Assembly (NCBI RefSeq): GCF_001434405.1
Contig: NZ_AZFT01000031.1
Location: 1 to 64,000, forward strand
Direction of reading: 5' to 3'
DNA length: 64,000 bases
Origin: Ligilactobacillus apodemi DSM 16634 = JCM 16172
GTDB taxonomy: Bacteria; Bacillota; Bacilli; Lactobacillales; Lactobacillaceae
The stretch's first letter is position 1. Every line of letters begins with the position of its first letter. A program made the position numbers and the translations under genes. A model generated the notes under the pieces. It ran no database searches and had not been told where the DNA came from. It was given only the letters and a program-made list of their open reading frames with translations. This document shows positions 1 to 7,411 of this stretch, in pieces.

Positions 1-21
1 GCACATTTGCTTATCGAAACT

Positions 22-45
22 TTGTTCAGTTTTCAAAGATCTACT
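22..45 (-). other. conserved rRNA-operon leader motif
   Basis: Read on the minus strand this segment contains TTTGAAAACTGAACAAAG, a motif I associate with the leader and spacer regions of lactobacillus and Bacillus rRNA operons. It lies just downstream of three tandem promoters pointing off the left edge. I infer that a 16S rRNA gene starts beyond position 1. No mature rRNA sequence is inside the window, so this is context only. Confidence 0.55.
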
Positions 46-74
46 TGTTAATCATTATCGCAATCAACACAATT

Positions 75-104
75 ATTATATCATATTCCATCTTTCTTTG
101 TCAA
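75..104 (-). promoter_or_regulatory. rrn-type promoter, proximal
   Basis: Minus strand: -35 TTGACA at 99-104 and -10 TATAAT at 75-80, separated by 18 bases. Both hexamers are consensus. It is the nearest of three tandem promoters to the presumed rRNA operon on the left. Confidence 0.75.
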
Positions 105-224
105 GAACTTTTTGAAATATTTTTTATCAATCAATTAACACGACTTAATTATCTTATCAAAATCATCATTTCCTGTCAATAGGAAAATAATTTTTTTGTT
201 ATACTGTAACAAGTCAGCTTAAAT

Positions 225-254
225 ATAATATCATGTATCTCAATTCAATGTCAA
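225..254 (-). promoter_or_regulatory. rrn-type promoter, middle
   Basis: Minus strand: -35 TTGACA at 249-254 and -10 TATTAT at 225-230, spacer 18 bases. It has the same orientation and spacing as its two neighbours. Confidence 0.65.
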
Positions 255-307
255 CACATTTTTTATATTATATTTTTAAGTAACTGTCCTGCATCAGCAA
301 CTTTTAT

Positions 308-337
308 AGTATAGCAATAATCAACACCTAACGTCAA
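308..337 (-). promoter_or_regulatory. rrn-type promoter, distal
   Basis: Minus strand: -35 TTGACG at 332-337 and -10 TATACT at 308-313, spacer 18 bases. It is the most upstream of three stacked promoters in a gene-free, AT-rich stretch. Confidence 0.65.
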
Positions 338-413
338 CAATTTTTTCGAAATTCTTTCATTTATTATTATCTTAGCTAAATCATGTTCATAATTACATAT
401 TAATAACTTAAAA

Positions 414-443
414 TTATTTGAGATAATCGTCCATCTCAAATAA
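414..443. repeat. 11-bp inverted repeat
   Basis: TTATTTGAGAT at 414-424 is perfectly repeated in inverse at 433-443 with an 8-base loop. It lies between the S1-gene terminator and the distal rrn promoter. It could be a second weak terminator or an operator. No clear T-run follows on either strand. Confidence 0.45.
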
Positions 444-474
444 CATAAAATGGCAAAACACTACTTTATATAAT

Positions 475-517
475 AAAAAACTTCATCAAGAAAGGTATCC
501 TTCTCAATGAAGTTTTT
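475..517 (-). terminator. terminator after the S1-domain gene
   Basis: AACTTCAT at 479-486 pairs with ATGAAGTT at 507-514, with further pairing of AAGAAAGG and CCTTCT inside. On the minus strand the stem is followed by a run of T. It ends the cyclophilin/S1 operon. Confidence 0.7.
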
Positions 518-526
518 ATCAGCAGA

Positions 527-919
527 TCATTTACCTTCAGCAATATCTTCCAATGCTTCATTTACCCAATGATCTAAATTCTTTGCAATTGGCGTAAATC
601 CCTCATAAACATGGCGATTAGTCCAATATTTTTTATGATGATAGCGTGTATGTTTTGGTTGTGAAAAATCAAAAGGCTTTTCTAAACAGCGCACAGAAAG
701 AGAGATCTTTTTAGTATATTCATCAATATCAATGATCATCACCCTAACTTTTTGCCCTACCTTTAAATACTTTTGAATATCATCAACAAATCCATGATGG
801 CATTCAGATATATGAATCAAACCTTGAGTATTTTCATCTAATTCAACAAAAGCACCATAAGGCTGGATTCCGGTAACCTTACCTTCTAGCACCATCCCTA
901 TCCGGTATTCAATCTCCAT
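527..919 (-). CDS. yugI: S1 RNA-binding domain protein (YugI/CvfD type)
   Basis: A 130-residue protein. Residues about 6-78 form a single S1 OB-fold domain with the pattern GMVLEGKVTGIQPYGAFVEL, followed by a basic and aromatic tail rich in His, Tyr and Trp. This matches the general stress protein 13 family (YugI of Bacillus, CvfD of pneumococcus), which binds RNA or ribosomes and acts post-transcriptionally; that role is family knowledge. The start is the ATG with AGAGGT upstream. The gene lies 12 bases after the cyclophilin gene and is probably co-transcribed with it, with a terminator right behind the stop. The exact biological role in this organism cannot be seen. Confidence 0.85.
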   Translation of the reverse strand: MEIEYRIGMVLEGKVTGIQPYGAFVELDENTQGLIHISECHHGFVDDIQKYLKVGQKVRVMIIDIDEYTKKISLSVRCLEKPFDFSQPKHTRYHHKKYWTNRHVYEGFTPIAKNLDHWVNEALEDIAEGK

Positions 920-931
920 TTTAAATTACCT

Positions 932-1504
932 CTAAATCAATTCAACGCTCTGAATGATCACATCTTCTAGTGGTTTATCGCCCCAATCTGTTTTTGCTTT
1001 AGCGATTTTATCGACCACTTCCATCCCAGATACTACTTGACCAAAAACAGTATGACGCCCATCTAACCATGGCGTTCCACCCTTTTTATAAGCAGTCACG
1101 ATTTCTTCGGGATAATCAGTAAGTTGTTTCAAAATCCGTTTAGGCATATTTTTATTTTCTACGATAAAGAATTGGCTACCATTTGTATTTGGACCTGCAT
1201 TAGCCATCGAAACTGCACCACGTAAATTATATAATTCTGAAGAAAACTCATCTTCAAAAGTTTTTTCCCAAATACTTTGACCTCCCATACCTGTTCCGGT
1301 TGGATCGCCTGTTTGGATCATAAAATCTGAAATCACTCTGTGAAAAATCACGCCATCATAATATCCTTTTTTAGCTAAGGATACAAAATTTTCAACTGCT
1401 TTGGGTGCCTGTTCAGGAAATAGCGCGATCGCAATATCACCTAAACTTGTTTTTATTATTGCATTTGGTTTTAAGTTTGCTGCATCCAACTGCAAGTAAT
1501 CCAT
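932..1504 (-). CDS. ppiB: peptidyl-prolyl cis-trans isomerase, cyclophilin type
   Basis: A 190-residue cyclophilin that catalyses cis-trans isomerisation of X-Pro peptide bonds during folding. The catalytic signature FHRVI is at residues 54-58, followed by the [12 protein letters not shown] loop and the [16 protein letters not shown] core motif. There is no signal peptide, so it is cytoplasmic. The start is an ATG preceded by GAGGAGG. An insertion of about 30 residues follows the FFI motif ([11 protein letters not shown] onward) and occurs in related lactobacillus proteins as far as I recall. It is the first gene of a two-gene unit with the S1-domain protein downstream. Confidence 0.92.
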   Translation of the reverse strand: MDYLQLDAANLKPNAIIKTSLGDIAIALFPEQAPKAVENFVSLAKKGYYDGVIFHRVISDFMIQTGDPTGTGMGGQSIWEKTFEDEFSSELYNLRGAVSMANAGPNTNGSQFFIVENKNMPKRILKQLTDYPEEIVTAYKKGGTPWLDGRHTVFGQVVSGMEVVDKIAKAKTDWGDKPLEDVIIQSVELI

Positions 1505-1690
1505 AAAATTTCCTCCTCATAAAATATCTTATTCATACAATATGATACTCGAACTAAAAATTTATTACCAATTTTATTTTACACTCTTAATGTGATATTG
1601 TAAGTTTAGTTGCTAGATTTTACTCACAGTCTACAATTATGTATGCAATTAAATTCGAGTTTATATATAGTTACCATAGTACAACTGTTA

Positions 1691-1794
1691 AATGTGGAAT
1701 ATGGTCATTATATTCACTTAGCTCTTTTAATTGTTTAAATAAATTACGAAAGGAAAACTATATTTTTCCACATTGATATAGTTTCTTTAACGAG
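1691..1794 (+). promoter_or_regulatory. structured leader and hairpin-bridged RBS of the NADP reductase
   Basis: The only good Shine-Dalgarno, AAAGGA at 1749-1754, lies 40 bases before the ATG at 1795. An in-frame stop at 1774-1776 excludes an earlier start. Immediately after it, 1755-1763 pairs perfectly with 1776-1784 (9 bp, 12-base loop), leaving 10 bases to the ATG. The loop segment TTCCACATT (1766-1774) is also a perfect complement of AATGTGGAA (1691-1699), so an H-type pseudoknot is possible. Base pairing is read directly; the function is inference. Confidence 0.6.
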
Positions 1795-2799
1795 ATGCAC
1801 ACAAAAGATTATTACGATATTACGATCATCGGTGGCGGTCCAGTTGGAATGTTTGCTGCCACCTATGCACGTATGCGCTTAGCTAAGACCCAAATCATTG
1901 AAAGCCTTGATCAACTCGGAGGACAAGTCCAAGCACTCTTCCCGAGTAAAAAAATTTATGATATCCCCGCTTTTCCAGCGGTAACAGGCTCCGAATTAGT
2001 TCAACAATTGGAAAAACAACTTGAACACTTTTCACCAGACGTCTTTTTAGGCGAGACAGTCGAGGGCTTTACTAAAGTTGAGGATGGCTTTGAGATCAAA
2101 ACATCCAAACGTACAACTTATTCAAAGACCATCATTATCGCCACTGGTGCTGGTGCTTTTGAACCCCGAAAATTAAAATTAGCAAATGCGTCTGACTTTG
2201 AAGGTTCTAATCTACACTATTTAGTTACCGATATCGAAAAATTTCGCGGAAAAGATCTTGCGATTGCTGGTGGGGGCGATTCAGCGATCGACTGGGCTTT
2301 AGAATTAGCGCCAATTGCCAATTCTATCCATTTGATCCATCGCCGCGATAAATTCCGTGCGCTTGAAGCTAACATAGCTGCTCTTAAACAAACCGATGTT
2401 ATTTTCCAAACTCCATACTTAATTTCAGAATTGGCTGACAACCAAGGTAAACTCAAATTAACCCTAAATAAAGTTAGATCAGACGAAACTAAAGAACTGA
2501 CTGTTGACCATCTTTTAGTCAACTACGGTTTTTCTTCTAGCTCAAAAGCAATGGAAGCTTGGCAACTCACTTTAGAGAATAGAGGAATCAAAACAAACAT
2601 CGCTTTGGAAACTTCCACTCCTGGAATTTACGCAATCGGCGATATCGCCCAACATGAAGGTAAGCTTGATTTAATGGCAACAGGATTTGGAGAAGCACCA
2701 ACAGCGGTCAATAATGCATTACTGTATATTTACCCCGACAAGCGTCAACCGGCACACAGTACGCAACTCATCAAAAAATTCGAAGAAGCACAAAATTAA
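1795..2799 (+). CDS. yumC: ferredoxin/flavodoxin-NADP(+) reductase, thioredoxin-reductase-like (YumC type)
   Basis: A 334-residue flavoprotein of the family that resembles thioredoxin reductase but lacks its CxxC redox pair; no CxxC is visible. The FAD-binding GGGPVG is at residues 13-18. LGGQVQALFPSKKIYDIPAF is diagnostic of the YumC group, AGGGDSAIDWALE is the NADP-binding motif, and GDIAQHEGKLDLMATGFGEA is the C-terminal FAD motif. It transfers electrons between NADPH and ferredoxin or flavodoxin. Length is normal for the family. The gene stands alone behind a structured leader in which the Shine-Dalgarno is separated from the ATG by a hairpin. The gene name is by analogy with Bacillus. 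Confidence 0.93.
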   Translation: MHTKDYYDITIIGGGPVGMFAATYARMRLAKTQIIESLDQLGGQVQALFPSKKIYDIPAFPAVTGSELVQQLEKQLEHFSPDVFLGETVEGFTKVEDGFEIKTSKRTTYSKTIIIATGAGAFEPRKLKLANASDFEGSNLHYLVTDIEKFRGKDLAIAGGGDSAIDWALELAPIANSIHLIHRRDKFRALEANIAALKQTDVIFQTPYLISELADNQGKLKLTLNKVRSDETKELTVDHLLVNYGFSSSSKAMEAWQLTLENRGIKTNIALETSTPGIYAIGDIAQHEGKLDLMATGFGEAPTAVNNALLYIYPDKRQPAHSTQLIKKFEEAQN

Positions 2800-2840
2800 T
2801 TTAAAATACATTTACCTTAATTTGTAGTATATTGTTTATT

Positions 2841-2954
2841 GGAAGTTGAAAGTCTGTTGCAGAAAACTTCCAAGGGTTGCTTTATAGATCCAACCAGTAA
2901 AAAGAAAGGAACACGTTCAGGTACTTTCTGATTCTGACTTGAACGATCAATAAT
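2841..2954 (+). promoter_or_regulatory. structured leader and hairpin-bridged RBS of dedA
   Basis: The Shine-Dalgarno AAAGGA (2905-2910) is 44 bases before the ATG. An in-frame TGA at 2940-2942 excludes an earlier start. CGTTCAGGT (2914-2922) pairs with ACTTGAACG (2937-2945), 9 bp with one G-U pair, leaving 3 + 9 bases unpaired between site and start. Upstream, GGAAGTT (2841-2847) pairs with AACTTCC (2865-2871), and GGTTG pairs with CAACC (ending 2894). It matches no riboswitch class that I recognise. Confidence 0.55.
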
Positions 2955-3596
2955 ATGTCACACTTAATTGATTTTATTTTGCATATTGATACTCATCTGA
3001 TCCAAATCGTTAATAACTTTGGCGACTGGACGTATCTGATCTTATTTTCGATCATCTTTATCGAAACTGGCGCTGTTATTATGCCGTTTCTTCCCGGTGA
3101 TTCACTCCTCTTCGCAGCTAGCGCTATGGCTGCAAACCCTAAATACAGCTTAGACATTTGGATTTTTGTCGTCATCTTTTGGCTAGCCGCTGTTTTAGGG
3201 GACTCACTTAACTTTTTTATTGGACATAAACTCGGAAAACGATTAACACATAATTCCTTTTTTGGACGTTTCATTAAAGAATCTGATTTAAAACGTACAG
3301 AAGAGTTTTTCACTAAACATGGTGGCGTTGCGATCTCATTAGCACGTTTCATGCCGATCATTCGTACCCTTTCCCCGTTTGTTTACGGTAGTAGTGGTGG
3401 TAATTTCAAAACATTTATCCGCTACTGCTTGATCGGAGCAACTGCCTGGGTAGCACTTTGCTGTGGTGCAGGATATTTCTTCGGTAATTTCCCAGTAGTT
3501 AAAGAACACTTCTCCTTGATCATTATTGGGATCATTGCTGTTTCCTTAATTCCGGCGATCATTGGTGCATTAAAATCTAAACTTTCTAAAAAATAA
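2955..3596 (+). CDS. dedA: DedA family membrane protein
   Basis: A 213-residue polytopic membrane protein of the DedA/SNARE-associated family. It has the re-entrant-loop motif FLPGDSLLFAASAMAA, then FFIGHKLGKRL, and the conserved ARFMPIIRTLSPFVYG with the essential Arg-Pro pair. Several DedA proteins are now known or proposed to move lipid carriers such as undecaprenyl phosphate or phosphatidylethanolamine; the substrate here is unknown. Length is typical. The gene is monocistronic with a bidirectional terminator directly behind it. The start codon is fixed by homology length and by the in-frame stop just upstream, although no normal ribosome site lies next to it. Confidence 0.92.
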   Translation: MSHLIDFILHIDTHLIQIVNNFGDWTYLILFSIIFIETGAVIMPFLPGDSLLFAASAMAANPKYSLDIWIFVVIFWLAAVLGDSLNFFIGHKLGKRLTHNSFFGRFIKESDLKRTEEFFTKHGGVAISLARFMPIIRTLSPFVYGSSGGNFKTFIRYCLIGATAWVALCCGAGYFFGNFPVVKEHFSLIIIGIIAVSLIPAIIGALKSKLSKK

Positions 3597-3608
3597 TAAT
3601 TTCTAACA

Positions 3609-3645
3609 AAAAAGGATGATCTTAGCTTACAAGATCATCCTTTTT
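3609..3645. terminator. bidirectional terminator
   Basis: AAAAAGGATGATCTT (3609-3623) pairs perfectly with 3631-3645 around a 7-base loop, with A- and T-runs at both ends. It separates the converging dedA and DUF1461 genes. Confidence 0.85.
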
Positions 3646-3646
3646 A

Positions 3647-4279
3647 TTAATTATTTTTTGCTTGTCTTTTTCCTAACCAAAAGATAGCCCCTAAACTTCC
3701 TGCAAATAGGCTCAAAAACAGCCCAAAACATGCTAGGAAATACGTACTAGGTAATGCGTTGATCACTGGATCTAAGTTTGGGTCAAAAATCCAGTTATTA
3801 TTGTTAAATAGAATTCTATGAAAATACACAAAAAACCGCTGAAAGTCAAGCAACATGAAACACCCTAAACAAAATAAAACTACCGCTATCCCGTAAATTT
3901 TATTTTGGAGTTTCCAAAATTCTCTTCTGCGCCACAGCTTTAAAAAGTAACTTATCGCAGGAAAAGCCGTAACTAGCAATACTAGATAATTCACTAAGAA
4001 AAGACACTTTACATCTTCAAAATGTCGCATCCCGTTATATGAAACCGGAATGCTCATCTTTAGATCTGTGACCCAAGGGTAGTTTAGATACGCTAATAAT
4101 TTTAAATAATCCGTCTTAAGTTGTAGCGTAGTTACCCCTACACTTTGCGCCAAATCGTAATGTTTCACAAAATACCAATAAAGTGGGTGAAAATTGATCG
4201 TTACGGTAATACATAGGGTCACAATAAAGAAAAAGAGACATAACTGCACTAAAAGTACTTTACATCGCTGAAATAACAT
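3647..4279 (-). CDS. DUF1461 / TIGR01906 integral membrane protein
   Basis: A 210-residue membrane protein with four to five hydrophobic segments, ending in a short basic tail. The sequence and its position directly after a YutF-type phosphatase fit the TIGR01906 (DUF1461) family found in lactobacilli and streptococci, whose function is unknown. The chosen start is the ATG overlapping the yutF stop codon (TAATG). An in-frame ATG at 4291 would add four residues and overlaps yutF by 13 bases. Neither start has a strong Shine-Dalgarno, as expected for translationally coupled genes. The gene shares a terminator with dedA. Confidence 0.75.
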   Translation of the reverse strand: MLFQRCKVLLVQLCLFFFIVTLCITVTINFHPLYWYFVKHYDLAQSVGVTTLQLKTDYLKLLAYLNYPWVTDLKMSIPVSYNGMRHFEDVKCLFLVNYLVLLVTAFPAISYFLKLWRRREFWKLQNKIYGIAVVLFCLGCFMLLDFQRFFVYFHRILFNNNNWIFDPNLDPVINALPSTYFLACFGLFLSLFAGSLGAIFWLGKRQAKNN

Positions 4280-5049
4280 TAGATATTCCATTCGTCTAAT
4301 GAATCTAACTGGATCGTTGGTTGGATCGCTTCTTTTTTAACTTGTTCTTTTGTAGAAACTCCCGTATATACCAACATCGTATCGATTCCAGAATTGATTC
4401 CTGCCTTAATATCTGTCATGTAGTTATCGCCCACCATTACAACTTGGTCTTTGGCTACTCCTAAACGTTTCAAAGCTTTTTCCATAATAATTTTTTCTGG
4501 TTTACCAATAAATTCCGGCTTTTGTTGCGTTGCACATTCAACTAACGCGATCAAAGACCCAGCCCCTGGAACTAGCCCACGTTCATTAGGCAAGTTAGTA
4601 TCAGCATTTGTGCCAATAAATTTAGAACCATTTCTGATTGCTAACGTTGCTAATTCAAACTTATGATAGGTCACATCGTAGTCTAAACCGACCACAACAT
4701 AATCAGGATCTTGTTCTACAAAAGTAAAACCACGATCAAGAATTGCTTGCTTTAAGCCTAACTCGCCAATAACATAAGCAGTTTTCTTTGTTTCATCTAA
4801 TTCTGAAATATAATCTGCCGTAGCCATGGCAGTAGTATAAACGTTAGCAGTTGTGACATGAATGTCAAAATTCTTTGCCAAATTTTCAACTACTTGCTCT
4901 GGTGCTTTAGTACTGTTATTAGTAACAAATAAAAATGGAATTTTTGCTGCTTGTAAACGTTCAATAAATCTTTTAGCAGCTGGGATTTTTTCTTTCCCAC
5001 GGTAAATCGTACCGTCTAGATCGATCATATAACCAGCATATTTTTTCAT
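4279..5049 (-). CDS. yutF: HAD-IIA family hydrolase (YutF/NagD-like, TIGR01457)
   Basis: A 256-residue sugar-phosphate phosphatase-like protein of the haloacid dehalogenase superfamily. Motif I is DLDGTIYRG with the nucleophilic Asp near the N-terminus, motif II is FVTNNSTK, and motif III is VMVGDNYMTDIKAG. A C2-type cap lies between motifs II and III. The true substrate of this subfamily is not settled. An upstream in-frame extension is possible but unsupported: the ATG at 5049 has AGGAG seven bases before it and starts the protein at MKKYAGYMIDLDG, as in homologues. It is the middle gene of yutD-yutF-DUF1461, an order kept in related Firmicutes. Confidence 0.88.
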   Translation of the reverse strand: MKKYAGYMIDLDGTIYRGKEKIPAAKRFIERLQAAKIPFLFVTNNSTKAPEQVVENLAKNFDIHVTTANVYTTAMATADYISELDETKKTAYVIGELGLKQAILDRGFTFVEQDPDYVVVGLDYDVTYHKFELATLAIRNGSKFIGTNADTNLPNERGLVPGAGSLIALVECATQQKPEFIGKPEKIIMEKALKRLGVAKDQVVMVGDNYMTDIKAGINSGIDTMLVYTGVSTKEQVKKEAIQPTIQLDSLDEWNI

Positions 5050-5062
5050 AAAAAAACTCCTC

Positions 5063-5644
5063 TTACTTGTTAGTTTGGCGGATCGTAAAGTGACGTTTCC
5101 GCTTTTTAACTTGTTTTGTTGCATACTCTTTATGCTTTTGTTGTTTTTTATTTATATCATATACTCTTTGAGATGTATATGGTTTATTTGTTTTGGGACG
5201 CCTTTTATTAATATTTTTTCGATTGTTTGTTTTTTTATTTTTTTGATTATTCACGCTTTCTGGTGGTGTCTGAACGTCTAAATTTCTAAGTACAAAATAG
5301 GCACAACCAAAATTACAATATTCATATAAATAATCTTGCAACCGTTCAATATTTTGAGCTGGTGTTCCCTTCGTAGAATTTTTGGCATAAAAACCCCGTA
5401 ACCTTAATTGATCATAGCCCCAGTCGCCTACGATATAATCATATTTTGTTAAAATATCACTGAACCGTTCTTTCAATTTTTCAACGTTAAAACCGTTACG
5501 ATAATTTTCTTCGATAACATAAGGATGACTATCGATCAAAATCCGCGTAGGACTCTGAACAATGATCTCACTTGCAAATGCGCGAATGGTTTCAGCTTTT
5601 TTAGCTAACTGGGCTTCACGCCGTTCTTTTTTCTCACTATTCAA
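5063..5644 (-). CDS. yutD: YutD-like protein (DUF1027) with basic C-terminal tail
   Basis: The conserved core (about residues 35-115) contains YRNGFNVEKLKERFSDIL and YDYIVGDWGYDQLRLRGFY, which define the YutD family, of unknown function. About 75 further residues are extremely rich in Lys, Arg, Asn and Gln and look disordered; they could bind nucleic acid. The first about 30 residues are also basic. The start is uncertain: the TTG at 5644 follows an in-frame TAG and has no adjacent ribosome site. The nearest Shine-Dalgarno (AAAGGA, 5712-5717) is 67 bases upstream, with a possible pairing 5703-5708/5655-5660 in between. It is the first gene of the yutD-yutF-DUF1461 unit. Confidence 0.8.
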   Translation of the reverse strand: MNSEKKERREAQLAKKAETIRAFASEIIVQSPTRILIDSHPYVIEENYRNGFNVEKLKERFSDILTKYDYIVGDWGYDQLRLRGFYAKNSTKGTPAQNIERLQDYLYEYCNFGCAYFVLRNLDVQTPPESVNNQKNKKTNNRKNINKRRPKTNKPYTSQRVYDINKKQQKHKEYATKQVKKRKRHFTIRQTNK

Positions 5645-5803
5645 CTAAATCACTGCTATATAATATGGAAACTATCTTAATGATTACATAATACAAAAGA
5701 GCTATAGCTTTTCCTTTCTAAAAATATTATCCATCCTATTCAAGGTAAGAATCATCCATATTCTTCTTTCGTATAAAACTTTTTTAGTACTTATCACTAA
5801 TAT

Positions 5804-5832
5804 AGTATAGCGGAATTTACTCTGAATGGTAA
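5804..5832 (-). promoter_or_regulatory. promoter of the yutD operon
   Basis: Minus strand: -35 TTACCA (5827-5832), 17-base spacer, -10 TATACT (5804-5809). It implies a 5' leader of about 150 bases before yutD. Confidence 0.5.
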
Positions 5833-5843
5833 ATCCTAATAAT

Positions 5844-5876
5844 AAAAAGGCCCTGATAAATAATCAAAGCCTTTTT
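5844..5876 (-). terminator. terminator after the amino acid permease
   Basis: AAAAAGGC (5844-5851) pairs with GCCTTTTT (5869-5876), with an inner TGAT/ATCA pairing. It lies just behind the permease stop on the minus strand. Confidence 0.7.
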
Positions 5877-5882
5877 AATAAG

Positions 5883-7256
5883 TTAATTTTCTACTTGTTT
5901 TTTCTTACGCATTCGATTAACAAAAAATAACGCAATAAACCACACCAATGCCGCTAATAATGCAAGTAAAGTTGACTTTTCAAAGCACATGATCACACAA
6001 ACAAAGACTAAGAAAATCAACACAGCATAATCTGAAGCTGGGTAAAGTGGCATTTTAAAGGTTGAGGTATTTTTTTGTTTCTTTTGTTTAAGTTCTTTAC
6101 GATATTTCAAATGTGCTAACACGATTGCTCCCCAGATAAATAAGAAACAAGTCGTTGCAACACTAGAAATGAATGTAAATAAAGACGTATTTGGAATCAC
6201 CAAATTAGCTACGACCGTTAAGGCAATGATCGCCGTTGAAAACTTGATCGCATTGGCAGGAACTTGATGACGTGACAAAGTACTCATTTTTTTAGCAAAC
6301 TTACCTTTTTCTTTATAAGTCAGGGAAAAGACCATTCTACCAGTATTAAAGATCGAACTGTTACATGCCGAAGCTGCAGCGGTCAAAACCACAAAATTAA
6401 TGATCCCGGCAGCTGCTGGAATACCAATACTTTCAAATACTTGAACAAATGGACTTTGTGAAGCATTGAAAGCTTTCCATGAATAGATACACATCAATGC
6501 AAGTAATGAGCCTACATAAAAAATAATTATCCGTAAGGGAATTTCATTGATTGCTTTAGGGATTACTGTCTTTGGATCTTCTGTTTCTGAGGCCGTTACC
6601 CCGATCATTTCGATCCCAATAAAGCCAAATGTTACCATTTGAAAAGACATCAAAAAGCCTGTCAGACCTTTAGGAAATAATCCACCATAGTTCACTAGAT
6701 TTCCAACCGATGCTTGACCACTTGGAGTTTTATAGCCAACAGCTACTAAGATGATCCCCACAATGATCAGTGCAATGATCGCCACAACTTTGATCAAAGC
6801 AAACCAAAATTCAGTTTCACCAAATAAAGCAACTGTAATCAAGTTTAAACCTAACAGAATGGCTAAAATGATAAATCCTGGGATCCATTCGGGAATATGT
6901 GGAAACCAGTAATGAATATACATCCCACTAGCAGTCACATCAGCCATGGCAATTGTGATCCAACAGATCCAATACGTCCAACCAGTTACAAAGCCGACGT
7001 CTTTACCTAAATATTTAGCGATAAAGTCAATAAAAGAATGACTATTCAAATCAGAAAGAAGCAATTCACCCATTGCTCGCATCAGCAAAAAGCAGATCAC
7101 TCCAGTTATTAAATAAGCTAATACAATCGAAGGGCCCGCCAATTGGATCGATTTTCCTGCCCCTAAAAATAGGCCAGTCCCAATTGTTCCACCTAGCGCA
7201 ATCAGTTGCACATGTCTACTTTTTAATCCACGGGCATATTGCTCTTCTTTTTCCAT
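5883..7256 (-). CDS. amino acid permease, APC superfamily (AAT family)
   Basis: A 457-residue permease with about 12 hydrophobic segments. The N-terminal GLKSRHVQLIALGGTIGTGL with GAGKSI, and the loop GVTASETEDPKTVIPKAINE, are typical of the amino acid transporter (AAT) family that includes LysP, AnsP, ProY and GabP. It imports an amino acid with protons; the substrate cannot be assigned from sequence alone. The ATG at 7256 is preferred because AAAGGAG stands seven to eight bases upstream; an in-frame TTG precedes it. It is monocistronic with its own terminator. No T-box or other recognisable riboswitch lies in the 150 bases upstream. Confidence 0.88.
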   Translation of the reverse strand: MEKEEQYARGLKSRHVQLIALGGTIGTGLFLGAGKSIQLAGPSIVLAYLITGVICFLLMRAMGELLLSDLNSHSFIDFIAKYLGKDVGFVTGWTYWICWITIAMADVTASGMYIHYWFPHIPEWIPGFIILAILLGLNLITVALFGETEFWFALIKVVAIIALIIVGIILVAVGYKTPSGQASVGNLVNYGGLFPKGLTGFLMSFQMVTFGFIGIEMIGVTASETEDPKTVIPKAINEIPLRIIIFYVGSLLALMCIYSWKAFNASQSPFVQVFESIGIPAAAGIINFVVLTAAASACNSSIFNTGRMVFSLTYKEKGKFAKKMSTLSRHQVPANAIKFSTAIIALTVVANLVIPNTSLFTFISSVATTCFLFIWGAIVLAHLKYRKELKQKKQKNTSTFKMPLYPASDYAVLIFLVFVCVIMCFEKSTLLALLAALVWFIALFFVNRMRKKKQVEN

Positions 7257-7363
7257 CAAAAAACTCCTTTTACATTTATATAGTTTAGTTTAGCTTAATA
7301 TTTAAGTTAAGTAAAATTCAACTATTTCATTTTTAGATGAATTTAATTCATTTAAAACAAAAT

Positions 7364-7405
7364 AATAAGGTCATTGATACCTTATTTTGCACCAATGACC
7401 TTATT
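7364..7405 (-). terminator. terminator of the comG-ytxK unit
   Basis: AATAAGGTCATTG (7364-7376) pairs perfectly with 7393-7405. It lies just beyond the methyltransferase stop codon, before the permease promoter region. Confidence 0.75.
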
Positions 7406-7411
7406 TTATTA

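Noticed and set aside
2217-2522. Long open frame opposite the NADP reductase gene
   Set aside because: It is an antisense frame of a well-conserved gene, with no ribosome site or recognisable domain. Similar frames opposite fba, glgB, glmM, cdaR, pstA and others were rejected for the same reason.
5050-5124. 25-residue upstream extension of the YutF-type hydrolase
   Set aside because: It overlaps yutD and lacks a ribosome site; the ATG at 5049 has AGGAG and the normal N-terminus.
7290-7310. Imperfect palindrome TTAGCTTAA/TTAAGTTAA before the amino acid permease
   Set aside because: One mismatch in very AT-rich DNA and no clear promoter to relate it to; chance is likely.
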